From: Mobilitalea sp.
GTDB lineage: Bacteria > Bacillota_A > Clostridia > Lachnospirales > Lachnospiraceae
Length of the DNA stretch: 27,318 nucleotides
Assembly (NCBI GenBank): GCA_029974875.1
Contig: JARKQP010000970.1
Span: forward strand, 1-27,318
Direction of reading: 5' to 3'
Shown in pieces: positions 7,889 through 15,473 of the stretch; positions within the stretch are counted from its first letter, which is position 1, and each line of letters opens with the position of its first letter. A model generated the notes under the pieces. It was not told where the DNA came from. It did no database searches and saw nothing but the letters and a program-made list of their open reading frames with translations. A program made the position numbers and the translations under genes.

Positions 7889-8488
7889 ATGAACAGTAAT
7901 TTAAATCAGGCAATTGAAAACAGGAGATCAATTTATGCAATAGGAAAAGAATCGCCGGTCAGTGACCAGGAGATCAGAAGCATCGTGGAGCATGCGGTTA
8001 AATATGTGCCTTCCGCTTTTAATTCACAGAGCGCAAGAGTAGTAATTTTACTGGGAGAACAGCATGATAAGCTGTGGGATATTGCACTGGAAGCCTTAAG
8101 AAAGATAGTACCTGCCGAGAGCTTTGCTTCCACCCAGGAGAAGATCAGCTCCTTTAAAAACGGTTATGGTACCCTGATGTTTTTTGAGGACCAGGCAGTG
8201 GTAGAAGGCCTCCAGGAGAATTTCGCCCTGTATAAGGATAATTTCCCGGTATGGTCCCTCCAGTCCTCCGGCATGCTGCAGTTTACAATCTGGACTGCCC
8301 TTGAGGAAGCAGGGCTGGGCGCCTCCCTGCAGCACTATAATCCTTTGATTGATGAGCAGGTAAAGGCAGAATGGGGTCTTCCGGAGAAATGGAAGCTGTG
8401 GTCACAGATGCCCTTCGGAAAGGTCTTGGCTCCGGCAGGGGAAAAGGAGTTTTCACCGCTTGAGGGAAGGGTAAAAGTATTTGGATAA
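7889..8488 (+). CDS. Nitroreductase family protein, Frm2/CinD-like
   Basis: This 199-aa flavoprotein resembles the short Frm2/CinD group of nitroreductases: NRRSIYAIGKE at residues 11-21 supplies the flavin-contacting arginines, followed by VPSAFNSQSARVVIL, GYGTLMFFED and the closing FGKVLAPAGEKEF. Members reduce quinones or nitro compounds with NAD(P)H and FMN, and CinD is induced by metal or oxidative stress. AAAGGA lies 10 nt before ATG 7889. The divergent OhrR-type regulator and the operator over its -10 suggest induction by organic peroxides or reactive electrophiles. The real substrate cannot be read from sequence. Confidence 0.88.
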   Translation: MNSNLNQAIENRRSIYAIGKESPVSDQEIRSIVEHAVKYVPSAFNSQSARVVILLGEQHDKLWDIALEALRKIVPAESFASTQEKISSFKNGYGTLMFFEDQAVVEGLQENFALYKDNFPVWSLQSSGMLQFTIWTALEEAGLGASLQHYNPLIDEQVKAEWGLPEKWKLWSQMPFGKVLAPAGEKEFSPLEGRVKVFG

Positions 8489-8504
8489 GCCAAAGCGTCA
8501 GCAG

Positions 8505-8541
8505 AGGCTTTTGCCGGCCAATAAATGGCCGGTTTAAGCCT
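8505..8541 (+). terminator. Hairpin after nitroreductase gene
   Basis: AGGCTT-TTG-CCGGCCA, loop ATAAA, TGGCCGG-TTT-AAGCCT: a 13-bp stem split by a 3x3 internal loop, 16 bp after the stop. The following T run is short, so termination strength is uncertain. Confidence 0.55.
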
Positions 8542-8578
8542 TTACCCGTTGATACCAGTTCATATATTATCAGCAGAG

Positions 8579-8661
8579 GAGCTATAGGCCATCGATTGCA
8601 GGCAGCTGCCAGGATATCATATCCTTTTGTTGTATGCATACATGGAGTTATAGCTCTTTTT
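8579..8661 (+). ncRNA. Multi-hairpin structured element ending in T run
   Basis: GAGCTATA (8579-8586) pairs perfectly with TATAGCTC (8649-8656), which is followed by five T residues. Between them lie three small self-complementary units: GGCAGCTGCC, GGATATCATATCC and TGTATGCATACA. This multi-branched form closed by a terminator-like arm could be a terminator of the nitroreductase transcript or a small structured RNA. No known riboswitch class is recognised. Confidence 0.35.
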
Positions 8662-8801
8662 CTTATATCCTTAATGCGTAATATTAAAAATGATAGGATA
8701 AAGTGATAGAAAATTTATATGCGTTTACGGAAAGTCTTATAAAAGTTTTAAAAAGCCAAAAAAGCTGCCAACAGAAATAACTTTATTTTGTCCAATATTC
8801 T

Positions 8802-8994
8802 TGATATAATGTCGTCAGACATTATATCATGGCGCCGAAGCGAAGCGTAGTGCGCATCCCTGGCACGAAGTGCCATATCATGTGGTTTTTACATGATATA
8901 ATGTCGTCAGACATTATATCATGGCGCTGAAGCGAAGCGTAGTGCGCATCCCTGGCACGAAGTGCCATATCATGCGGTTTTTACATGATATAAT
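8802..8994. repeat. 92-bp tandem repeat, 2.1 copies, palindromic
   Basis: Units at 8802-8893 and 8894-8985 differ at two bases only (8836/8928 and 8883/8975); a third partial copy is just TGATATAAT at 8986-8994. Each unit has a 12-bp perfect stem with a GTCA loop (TGATATAATGTC/GACATTATATCA), a TGGCAC-GAA-GTGCCA hairpin, and a stem that bridges into the next unit (ATATCATGT at 8875-8883 with ACATGATAT at 8891-8899). Confidence 0.9.
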
Positions 8995-9013
8995 AAAAAC
9001 GGAATTAGGAAGC

Positions 9014-9035
9014 TGCAAGCCCGCTTGCAATTTTT
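9014..9035 (+). terminator. Short intrinsic terminator after tandem repeat
   Basis: TGCAAG, loop CCCG, CTTGCA (9014-9029) followed by ATTTTT. It ends about 80 bp before the next gene and would stop any transcript entering from the repeats. Confidence 0.6.
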
Positions 9036-9112
9036 GACCGGAGCCAGAGGTCATGAGCATGCTTTTATTCATGATGATATTGGCATATCAATTTTACAAT
9101 ATAGGGGGAAAT

Positions 9113-9748
9113 ATGCTGTCATTAGAGAATACAAATAATCACTATATCTATGTAGCCTTTTTGATGACAAATACGAACATTGGACGGTTAATCCGCCTAT
9201 TTACCCGAAACCAGTACAGCCATGTGACGATTGCTTTCGAGCATGATTTGAATAAAATGTATTCCTTTGCACGCTACAATATCAACTCGCCAATTTCAGG
9301 AGGATTTGTGATAGAGGAGCCCTACCGGTATTTAATTAATAATAGTGACATATACGTTAAGATCTGCAAGCTTCCGGTAAGTGCCACGGAATACAAGAGA
9401 ATAGGGCAGGAGGTGGAGTATTTCCACCATCATAAGGAAGAGATGATATACAATACCGTAAATGCAGTTTTGTCATTAATCAAAAAGCGGCTCCAGATGA
9501 AAAATACCTTTACCTGCGTGGAGTTTGTCACCTATCTGCTCCGGTATTCCAATATACTTGCAATCCGTGAGCTGGAAGAAAGGCTGGGCAAATATGTAGT
9601 CTATTATGGCAGCTACAGGGATATAACGAAATGGGAGCAGGAATCCGTTGATGAGGAGGATTACTTTAGGAGAAGGCACATTGGGGAGGTATTAGTGGAT
9701 ACCGTATTGCATTTGAAGAAGGTAATGATAAGATTAATAGAAGCATAG
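9113..9748 (+). CDS. Permuted NlpC/P60-fold protein (YiiX/LRAT-like), function unknown
   Basis: A 211-aa protein from ATG 9113, chosen because AGGGGG lies just upstream; in-frame ATGs at 9053 and 9059 would add an unlikely 20-residue hydrophobic head. The order of key residues fits the permuted papain-like fold: His37 in NQYSHVTIAFE comes before Cys135 in NTFTCVEFVTYLL. The N-terminal HYIYVAFLMTNTNIGRLIRLFTRNQYSH resembles other Clostridial members. Such proteins may be amidases, peptidases or acyltransferases acting on membrane or wall substrates. The Arg- and Lys-rich, partly hydrophobic C-terminus may touch the membrane. No signal peptide is seen. Confidence 0.75.
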   Translation: MLSLENTNNHYIYVAFLMTNTNIGRLIRLFTRNQYSHVTIAFEHDLNKMYSFARYNINSPISGGFVIEEPYRYLINNSDIYVKICKLPVSATEYKRIGQEVEYFHHHKEEMIYNTVNAVLSLIKKRLQMKNTFTCVEFVTYLLRYSNILAIRELEERLGKYVVYYGSYRDITKWEQESVDEEDYFRRRHIGEVLVDTVLHLKKVMIRLIEA

Positions 9749-9789
9749 GATATTTACGTAATTGATAATTATAAAGGAACGGAGGAAAT

Positions 9790-9948
9790 GTGGAATTTGC
9801 ATACATATATGATGCAAATCTAGGTAAAATATTTATTGGGAAGAAAGCTGGGTATATTACCGGGCTTTCAATTTGTGGAATGGCAGAGGAAATAAAAAGG
9901 AAATTAAACAGACGGACAATCAGGGCTTATAGGCAGGCTGTCAAATAA
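9790..9948 (+). CDS. Small hypothetical protein, 52 aa
   Basis: A GTG start at 9790 sits 4 nt after GGAGG (9781-9785). It encodes 52 residues, beginning (M)EFAYIYDANLGKIF and ending RRTIRAYRQAVK, with a natural amino-acid mix and a basic C-terminal helix. It fills the gap between the NlpC/P60-like gene and pepF, ending 31 bp before the pepF start. The ATG at 9788 in another frame reaches a stop after 11 codons. No family is recognised; it could also be a decayed fragment. Confidence 0.5.
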   Translation: MEFAYIYDANLGKIFIGKKAGYITGLSICGMAEEIKRKLNRRTIRAYRQAVK

Positions 9949-9979
9949 AAATATGAACGAAGAAAGGAATCGCAGCGTA

Positions 9980-11764
9980 ATGAACAAGGAATGGTCACTG
10001 GATATCTTATATCGGAGCTTTGAGGATGGAGAATATAAAAAAGATAAAGAAAAACTGGAAAAGCTGATCGGGGAGATGGCGCAGTTTAGCAGCCAGCTAT
10101 CCGGAGGAAGGGGACTAAGATCTCCGGAATTAAAGTCCAGGGAAGAAGCAGCGCTTGTGCAGGCGGTAGAATATCTGGAGCAGCTGCAGCTGCTTGGCTC
10201 TAAGCTGGCAGGTTATGTATATTCCAGACAGGCGGTGAACACCTCGGACAGCGCGGCGGTAAATGAAATTAACCACTTTGAAAAAATAATGAGCCTGTCC
10301 ACTAAGCCCGCTGCAGTAATCAAGAAGTTTATTGCGGGAATCCAGGATATCGGGCAGTATTATGATAAATATCCAAAGCTGGAGGGCTATGCCTACCTTT
10401 TATCAGAAATGAAAAAGGAAGCCGATTACCTGCTCAGCGATGATGTGGAGGAAGTGATTGCAAAGCTTAATATTTCGGCTGCATCTGCCTGGAGCAGTAT
10501 GCAGAGCTACCTGACCTCTACCCTGGAGGTGGAATACCGGGACAGCGTAATCACCCTTTCAGAGGTACGTAACAAAGCCCACGATGCGGATGCAAAGATC
10601 CGCCAGGAGGCCTATATCGCAGAAGTAAAAGCCTTGGAGAAGATTAAGGACGCGGTGAGCTACTCCCTGAATAATATTAAAACCCAGGTAACCACCATAT
10701 GTGAGCTGCGGGGTTATGAATCCCCCTTGGAAATGACCTTAATTGATTCCAAGATGAAGAGGGAAACCCTGGACGCATTGCTGGAGGCAATCCGGGAGGC
10801 ACTTCCCGCCTTCCACCGTTACCTTAAAGTTAAGGCAAAGCTGCTGGGACATGACTATGGCCTTCCCTGGTTTGATTTATTTGCACCTCTGGGTGAAAGC
10901 AGCAGAAGATTTACGGTGGAGGAGGCGAAGGATTATCTGATCGGACATTTCCGTGGATTTACAGCGGATCTTGCCGATATGGTGGAGGAAGCCTTTGACC
11001 ATGCCTGGATCGACTTTTATCCCAGAAAGGGCAAGGTTGGCGGAGCCTTCTGTGAGAATATGCCCTTTGTAAAGCAGAGCCTGATTTTAACGAATTTTGA
11101 AGGCTCCTTAAGTGATGTGGTGACCCTTGCCCATGAGCTGGGGCACGCATACCACGGCTTGAACATCCAGGAGCACCAGCCCCTCAATGTAGATTACAGT
11201 ATGCCTGTCGCGGAGACGGCCTCTACCTTTAACGAAGCCTTAATTATGGAAGCAATTATTGGGGAAGCGAAAGGCAGGGAAAGGATGGCTCTGATTGAAA
11301 GCCAGCTGCAGGACCTGACCCAGATTATCTGTGATATCTATTCCAGATATTTGTTTGAAACACAGGTTTTTGAGAAAGGCAAATCAGGCTTTTTATTTGC
11401 GGATGAATTAAAGGAAATGATGCTCCAGGCCCAAAGGGAAGCTTACGGGGACGGGCTGGACCAGGATTATCTTCACCCTTATATGTGGGTTGTCAAGGGG
11501 CACTATTACTCTGATAGCCATAATTTTTATAATTTCCCATATGCCTTTGGCGGCTTGTTCGCCCGGGGACTTTATGAAAAATACAAGGAAGAGGGAGCAG
11601 GCTTTGGTCCGAAATACAAAGCCCTGTTACATGCAACCACTGTTATGAGTGTAGAGGATGCGGCGCGCCAGGCGGAGATCGACATTGAGGATCCCCAGTT
11701 CTGGCGGAACAGCCTGAAGTCGGTTGAAAAAATGATTGATGAATTCATCAGCCTGGCAAAGTAA
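9980..11764 (+). CDS. pepF: Oligoendopeptidase F, M3B family
   Basis: This 594-aa zinc metallopeptidase cuts short peptides in the cytoplasm. The HELGH zinc motif lies at about residues 385-389 (TLAHELGHAYHGLNI), with the third ligand Glu in ETASTFNEALI about 25 residues later, and the C-terminal HNFYNFPYAFGGLFARGLY substrate-contact region is intact. Length is typical for the family. The start at 9980 (MNKEWSLDILY) is preferred because AAAGGA lies 11 nt before it and the family usually opens with such a sequence; an upstream in-frame ATG at 9953 has no ribosome site. A long hairpin terminator follows. Confidence 0.95.
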   Translation: MNKEWSLDILYRSFEDGEYKKDKEKLEKLIGEMAQFSSQLSGGRGLRSPELKSREEAALVQAVEYLEQLQLLGSKLAGYVYSRQAVNTSDSAAVNEINHFEKIMSLSTKPAAVIKKFIAGIQDIGQYYDKYPKLEGYAYLLSEMKKEADYLLSDDVEEVIAKLNISAASAWSSMQSYLTSTLEVEYRDSVITLSEVRNKAHDADAKIRQEAYIAEVKALEKIKDAVSYSLNNIKTQVTTICELRGYESPLEMTLIDSKMKRETLDALLEAIREALPAFHRYLKVKAKLLGHDYGLPWFDLFAPLGESSRRFTVEEAKDYLIGHFRGFTADLADMVEEAFDHAWIDFYPRKGKVGGAFCENMPFVKQSLILTNFEGSLSDVVTLAHELGHAYHGLNIQEHQPLNVDYSMPVAETASTFNEALIMEAIIGEAKGRERMALIESQLQDLTQIICDIYSRYLFETQVFEKGKSGFLFADELKEMMLQAQREAYGDGLDQDYLHPYMWVVKGHYYSDSHNFYNFPYAFGGLFARGLYEKYKEEGAGFGPKYKALLHATTVMSVEDAARQAEIDIEDPQFWRNSLKSVEKMIDEFISLAK

Positions 11765-11782
11765 GGTGGAAGACGCAAAAAG

Positions 11783-11885
11783 AAGGGCTGTTGCAAAGTG
11801 AAAAGAACATACCGTATATTGCGGATCCGGAGTGTGGCTCCACGATATACAGTATGGGAAAATCGTTTTGCAGCAGCCTTTTTAT
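11783..11885 (+). terminator. Long nested inverted repeat and terminator after pepF
   Basis: GGCTGTTGCAA (11786-11796) pairs with TTGCAGCAGCC (11868-11878) with one G-T pair, extended by flanking A/T pairs and followed by TTTTTAT. Inside are CATAC-GTATAT/ATATAC-GTATG arms and a GGAG/CTCC tip. It can act as a terminator; its size and nesting also suggest a small mobile repeat. Confidence 0.65.
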
Positions 11886-11965
11886 GCCTCATGTTATAAT
11901 AAAAAACCAAACGCATTACTTTTCAGAAACCGTCTAAAAAAACAAGTAGTATTTTTAAAATGGTG

Positions 11966-11974
11966 TGCTATAAT
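11966..11974 (+). promoter_or_regulatory. Extended -10 promoter for trkAH
   Basis: TGCTATAAT at 11966-11974 is a perfect extended -10 element. No good -35 is seen 17 bp upstream. It would start a leader of about 100 nt before trkA. The rest of the 317-bp gap between pepF and trkA (11765-12081) holds the pepF terminator and no recognisable riboswitch. Confidence 0.5.
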
Positions 11975-12081
11975 GTTAGCTATCGGATAGGCAGTATCTA
12001 TTTCACTTACCCGTGAATGGAACATGATTCTGTTCTGAACATATAAGCTATCATATAATGCAAAGGAGTATTATAAGCACC

Positions 12082-13437
12082 ATGAAAATTATTATTATAG
12101 GCTGTGGCAAGGTAGGAACCGCCCTGGCAGAGCAGCTCGACCGTGAGGGGCATAACATTATTGCCGTTGATAACAAGCCGGCTGCAATCCATCAAATTAC
12201 TGACACTCTTGATGTTATGGGGATTGTCGGTAATGGTGCCAGCCATAACGTATTATTAGAAGCTGGTATTGAAGAAACTGATATTTTGATTTCTGTAACA
12301 AATTCAGACGAATTAAACATACTGTGCTGCCTGATAGCTAAAAAAGCCAGCAAATGCCACACCATCGCACGGGTCAGAAGCCCCCAGTATAATGACGAGA
12401 TTGATTTTATCAGGGAAGAGCTTGGGATTTCCATGACCATTAATCCGGAGCTGGAATCTGCAATGGAGATGTCCCGCTTAATCCGCCTGCCTTCGGCCAT
12501 CAAAATAGAAACCTTTGCAAAGGGAAAGGTGGAATTACTTAAATGCCAGATCCCCGAGAATTCCATTTTGAACAGTATGCAAATAAAAAATATTTTCGCA
12601 AAGACACATTGTAAGGTGTTGGTATGTGCGGTGGAGCGCAAGGAGGAGGTATTTATCCCTTCAGGGGATTTCATACTGAAATCCCAGGATAAAATTTCAG
12701 TTATCATTCCGCAAAAGAATGCACAGGAATTTTTCTATAAAATAGGGTTTCCCCCATCCCATATCAAGGATATTATGATTTTAGGCGGAGGTATGATCGC
12801 CAGCTATATCGGCAGGCGCTTTGCCGGGACCGATGTCAAGGTTAAAATTATTGAGCAAAGCCGTGAGCGTTGCGAAGAGCTCAGCATCCAGCTGCCGGAC
12901 AGCCTGATCATCCATGCAAACGGTTCCGACCAGAATGTATTAATCGAGGAAGGGCTGGACACCACGGATGCTTTTGCCTCTTTAACGAATTTTGATGAGG
13001 AGAACATCCTCCTGTCCCTCTATGCACAGAAAAGATGCAAGGGGAAAATATTTACCAAAATCACCCGGCTTACCTTTGATGATATTATCCAGGAAATGAA
13101 CCTTGGTTTTATCCTTAATCCAAAGCTTATAACAGCCGACCGCATTATCCAGTATGTGCGGGCAAAGCAAAATTCCTTGGGCAGTAACGTGGAAACCCTC
13201 TATAAGCTGGTAGGCGACAAGGTGGAGGCTATGGAATTCCGTGTTAAGAATAAGGCCTTCTATGTCGGAGTTCCGTTGGCACGGCTAAACACAAAGGATC
13301 ATACCCTTGTCGGCTGCATTAACCGCAGGGGCAGGATCATCATACCCAATGGCCAGGATACGATCCAATTAGGGGATACCGTAATTATAGTAACTACCTC
13401 GTTTGCTTTGGATGATTTGAGCGAAATTTTCGAGTGA
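12082..13437 (+). CDS. trkA: Trk potassium uptake regulatory NAD-binding protein TrkA
   Basis: The product has two RCK units in tandem, each a Rossmann KTN domain followed by a TrkA-C domain. Nucleotide-binding loops are IIIIGCGKVGTALAEQL at the N-terminus and IMILGGGMIASYIGRRF at about residue 230. It forms the cytoplasmic gating ring that opens TrkH in response to nucleotides. The start at 12082 (MKIIIIGCGKVG) is chosen from the fold, though AAAGGAG lies a long 13 nt upstream; an in-frame ATG at 12058 would precede that ribosome site. It lies 10 bp before trkH in a two-gene operon. Confidence 0.94.
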   Translation: MKIIIIGCGKVGTALAEQLDREGHNIIAVDNKPAAIHQITDTLDVMGIVGNGASHNVLLEAGIEETDILISVTNSDELNILCCLIAKKASKCHTIARVRSPQYNDEIDFIREELGISMTINPELESAMEMSRLIRLPSAIKIETFAKGKVELLKCQIPENSILNSMQIKNIFAKTHCKVLVCAVERKEEVFIPSGDFILKSQDKISVIIPQKNAQEFFYKIGFPPSHIKDIMILGGGMIASYIGRRFAGTDVKVKIIEQSRERCEELSIQLPDSLIIHANGSDQNVLIEEGLDTTDAFASLTNFDEENILLSLYAQKRCKGKIFTKITRLTFDDIIQEMNLGFILNPKLITADRIIQYVRAKQNSLGSNVETLYKLVGDKVEAMEFRVKNKAFYVGVPLARLNTKDHTLVGCINRRGRIIIPNGQDTIQLGDTVIIVTTSFALDDLSEIFE

Positions 13438-13447
13438 GGGAGCCGAC

Positions 13448-14884
13448 ATGAATAAATCAATCATATTGTATGTGGTCGGCTGGATACTGACCCTGGAAGC
13501 CATCTTCATGGTTCTTCCCTATATCGTTTCCCTGATCTACGGGGAGGAAAGCGGCTTTGCTTTCCTCGTTACCCTGATTCCTTGCCTCATCCTAGGGCTT
13601 TTCTTGATGATGCGCAAGCCTAAAAGCCATGTGTTTTTTGCAAAGGAGGGCTTTATTAGTGTAGCGTTGGGCTGGATTATTCTCAGTGTTGTGGGTGCCA
13701 TACCCTTTTACATCAGCGGGGAGATTCCAAATTACATTGATGCATTGTTTGAAATAATTTCCGGTTTTACTACCACCGGATCAAGTATTTTAAGTGATGT
13801 GGAGGCTTTGTCCTACTGCATGCTCTTCTGGCGCAGCTTCACCCATTGGATTGGGGGAATGGGAATTCTGGTCTTTATCCTTGCCATTATGCCTAACTCT
13901 GGCGGGGAAACCATCCATATTATGCGTGCAGAAAGTCCGGGTCCCTCAGTTGAGAAATTTGCACCCCGGATGCGGTCAACTGCTTCCCTGCTTTATCTGA
14001 TCTATTTTGTTATGACCGTCATTCAGGTGGTATTACTTCTTCTGGGTAGTATGCCGCTGTTTGATGCCCTGACTATTACTTTTGGCTCAGCCGGCACCGG
14101 AGGCTTTGCCATAAAAAACTCAAGCTGTGTTGACTATACCCCTTACCAGCAGAATGTGATCACTATTTTTATGTTTTTATTTGGGGTTAATTTTAATATT
14201 TATTATCTGATCCTGCTTAAGAAGTTTAAGACGGCCTTAAAGAGTGAGGAATTACGGGCCTATGCATTGATCGTTTTGGGGGCAATTGTGCTGATTGCCT
14301 TTAACCTGGGAGGATTTAAGAATTTCTTTCCTTCCATACACCATGCCGCCTTCCAGGTATCCTCCATTATCACCACAACCGGATATGCCACCGTTGATTT
14401 CAACCATTGGCCCACCTTTTCCAAGACAATCCTCGTGTGGCTGATGTTCATCGGTGCCTGCGCCGGCAGTACGGGAGGAGGAATGAAGGTATCGCGGATT
14501 GTCATTCTGTTTAAGACTATCCGCAAGGAGCTGTCCTTCCTGGTTCATAAGCGGAGTGTTAAGATAATCAAATTTGACGGTAAAATCATTGAGCATGAAA
14601 CTCTACGTTCTATTAATGTATTTTTTATATCCTACATTATGATTTTTGCTGCCTCCGTTTTGCTTGTGTCTTTGGATGATTTTGATTTTACCAGCAGCTT
14701 TACGGCTGTGGCAGCAACGCTCAATAATGTGGGGCCTGGATTAGAGGAGGTTGGACCTATTGGGAACTTTGGTAGATTCTCCTATTTATCCAAGCTGGTC
14801 ATGATATTTGACATGCTGTGCGGGCGTCTTGAAATCTTCCCGATGCTGCTGCTTTTTAGTCCAAGGAATTTGAGCAAACTATAG
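13448..14884 (+). CDS. trkH: Trk potassium uptake membrane subunit TrkH
   Basis: A 478-aa polytopic membrane protein with the four pore loops of the TrkH/KtrB superfamily, each with its filter glycine: ISGFTTTGSSIL, FGSAGTGGFA, SSIITTTGYATVDF and TLNNVGPGLEEVGP. It also has SFTHWIGGMGILVF and SLDDFDFTSSFTAV, both usual in TrkH. It imports K+ with its partner TrkA. GAGGGA lies 7-8 nt before ATG 13448, overlapping the trkA stop region, so translation may be coupled. The C-terminus RLEIFPMLLLFSPRNL is intact. The about 210 bp after it shows no strong terminator. Confidence 0.95.
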   Translation: MNKSIILYVVGWILTLEAIFMVLPYIVSLIYGEESGFAFLVTLIPCLILGLFLMMRKPKSHVFFAKEGFISVALGWIILSVVGAIPFYISGEIPNYIDALFEIISGFTTTGSSILSDVEALSYCMLFWRSFTHWIGGMGILVFILAIMPNSGGETIHIMRAESPGPSVEKFAPRMRSTASLLYLIYFVMTVIQVVLLLLGSMPLFDALTITFGSAGTGGFAIKNSSCVDYTPYQQNVITIFMFLFGVNFNIYYLILLKKFKTALKSEELRAYALIVLGAIVLIAFNLGGFKNFFPSIHHAAFQVSSIITTTGYATVDFNHWPTFSKTILVWLMFIGACAGSTGGGMKVSRIVILFKTIRKELSFLVHKRSVKIIKFDGKIIEHETLRSINVFFISYIMIFAASVLLVSLDDFDFTSSFTAVAATLNNVGPGLEEVGPIGNFGRFSYLSKLVMIFDMLCGRLEIFPMLLLFSPRNLSKL

Positions 14885-15096
14885 TGCCGCTGTCATGGAT
14901 TTTATAAAAGTCAAAGTCATTTTATGGCGAAATTTGAAAAATGAGGCAGAAGAAATCCACATAAATTCGATAAACCGTGAGACACTAAAAACAAGCCTTA
15001 CTAATACAAGCATTAATAAATAGAACTAGAACATGTATTATAATGTGGTTTGGGAGTGTGCCATAGAAACGTGCTTTAAGAAAGGGTGTGGAGAGA

Positions 15097-15309
15097 ATGA
15101 GCTTAATAGATAATGAACACCAATTACCGGTAGGTTTGGGGATGAAATTGGCACTGGACATGAGTGCCATGACAAATTTTGTAAGACTTTCGGAGGATAA
15201 AAAGAAGCAGCTGGTTGATTATATTGGAGGTTCAGCAACAGGGGATGAGGCACGGAACCGCGTCAATGAAGTGGTTTCCAATCTGCATAAGGGGGACACA
15301 TACAGTTAA
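15097..15309 (+). CDS. Small OmdA/YdeI C-terminal-like protein, 70 aa
   Basis: From ATG 15097 (AAAGGG 10 nt upstream; a GTG at 15088 is an alternative) the gene encodes 70 residues. LPVGLGMKLALDMSAM is followed by a helical segment, FVRLSEDKKKQLVDYI, and then EARNRVNEVVSNLHKGD. This second half lines up with WNSITTKARWEWLRWI and TRQKRIEVACSKLQKGD in the DUF1905/YdeI protein at 22240-22764, so it looks like a free-standing bacteriocin-protection (OmdA) type helical module. Function is unknown. A TATAAT at 15039-15044 may belong to its promoter, and a very strong bidirectional terminator follows. Confidence 0.7.
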   Translation: MSLIDNEHQLPVGLGMKLALDMSAMTNFVRLSEDKKKQLVDYIGGSATGDEARNRVNEVVSNLHKGDTYS

Positions 15310-15350
15310 CCAGTAAGCTGGATCCGAGGGCAGCTTCATCTGATATGAAT

Positions 15351-15404
15351 AAAAAGCTTGATCACTATATGTATCGAATACGAATTCAAGTGATCAAGCT
15401 TTTT
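15351..15404. terminator. Strong bidirectional terminator
   Basis: A perfect 16-bp stem, AAAAAGCTTGATCACT (15351-15366) and AGTGATCAAGCTTTTT (15389-15404), ends with a T run on each strand. It serves both the small OmdA-like gene and the convergent degV. Confidence 0.9.
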
Positions 15405-15413
15405 CGTTATCTT

Positions 15414-15473
15414 ATATCTTATCTTTCAATCCTACATCTTATCTTTCAATCCTATATCTTATCTTTCACTTCC
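15414..15473. repeat. 20-bp tandem repeat at degV 3' end, three copies
   Basis: The unit ATATCTTATCTTTCAATCCT begins at 15414, 15434 and 15454, with one change in copy 2 and a diverged end in copy 3. The stop codon of the minus-strand degV (15459-15461) lies in the last copy. Confidence 0.85.

Larger units (their letters stand above)
8489..9112. other. 624-bp non-coding stretch rich in secondary structure
   Basis: No credible gene lies here. From left to right it holds a GC-rich hairpin (8505-8541), a multi-hairpin unit closed by a long-range stem and T run (8579-8661), an AT-rich spacer, a 92-bp tandem repeat with internal palindromes (8802-8994), and a short intrinsic terminator (9014-9035). 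Confidence 0.7.

Noticed and set aside
8802..8994. Possible CRISPR array
   Set aside because: The units are 92 bp and directly adjacent with no spacers, and no cas gene is present.
11975..12081. c-di-AMP (ydaO) riboswitch before trkAH
   Set aside because: The leader is too short and lacks the conserved motifs; only simple repeats of TATC/GATA are seen.
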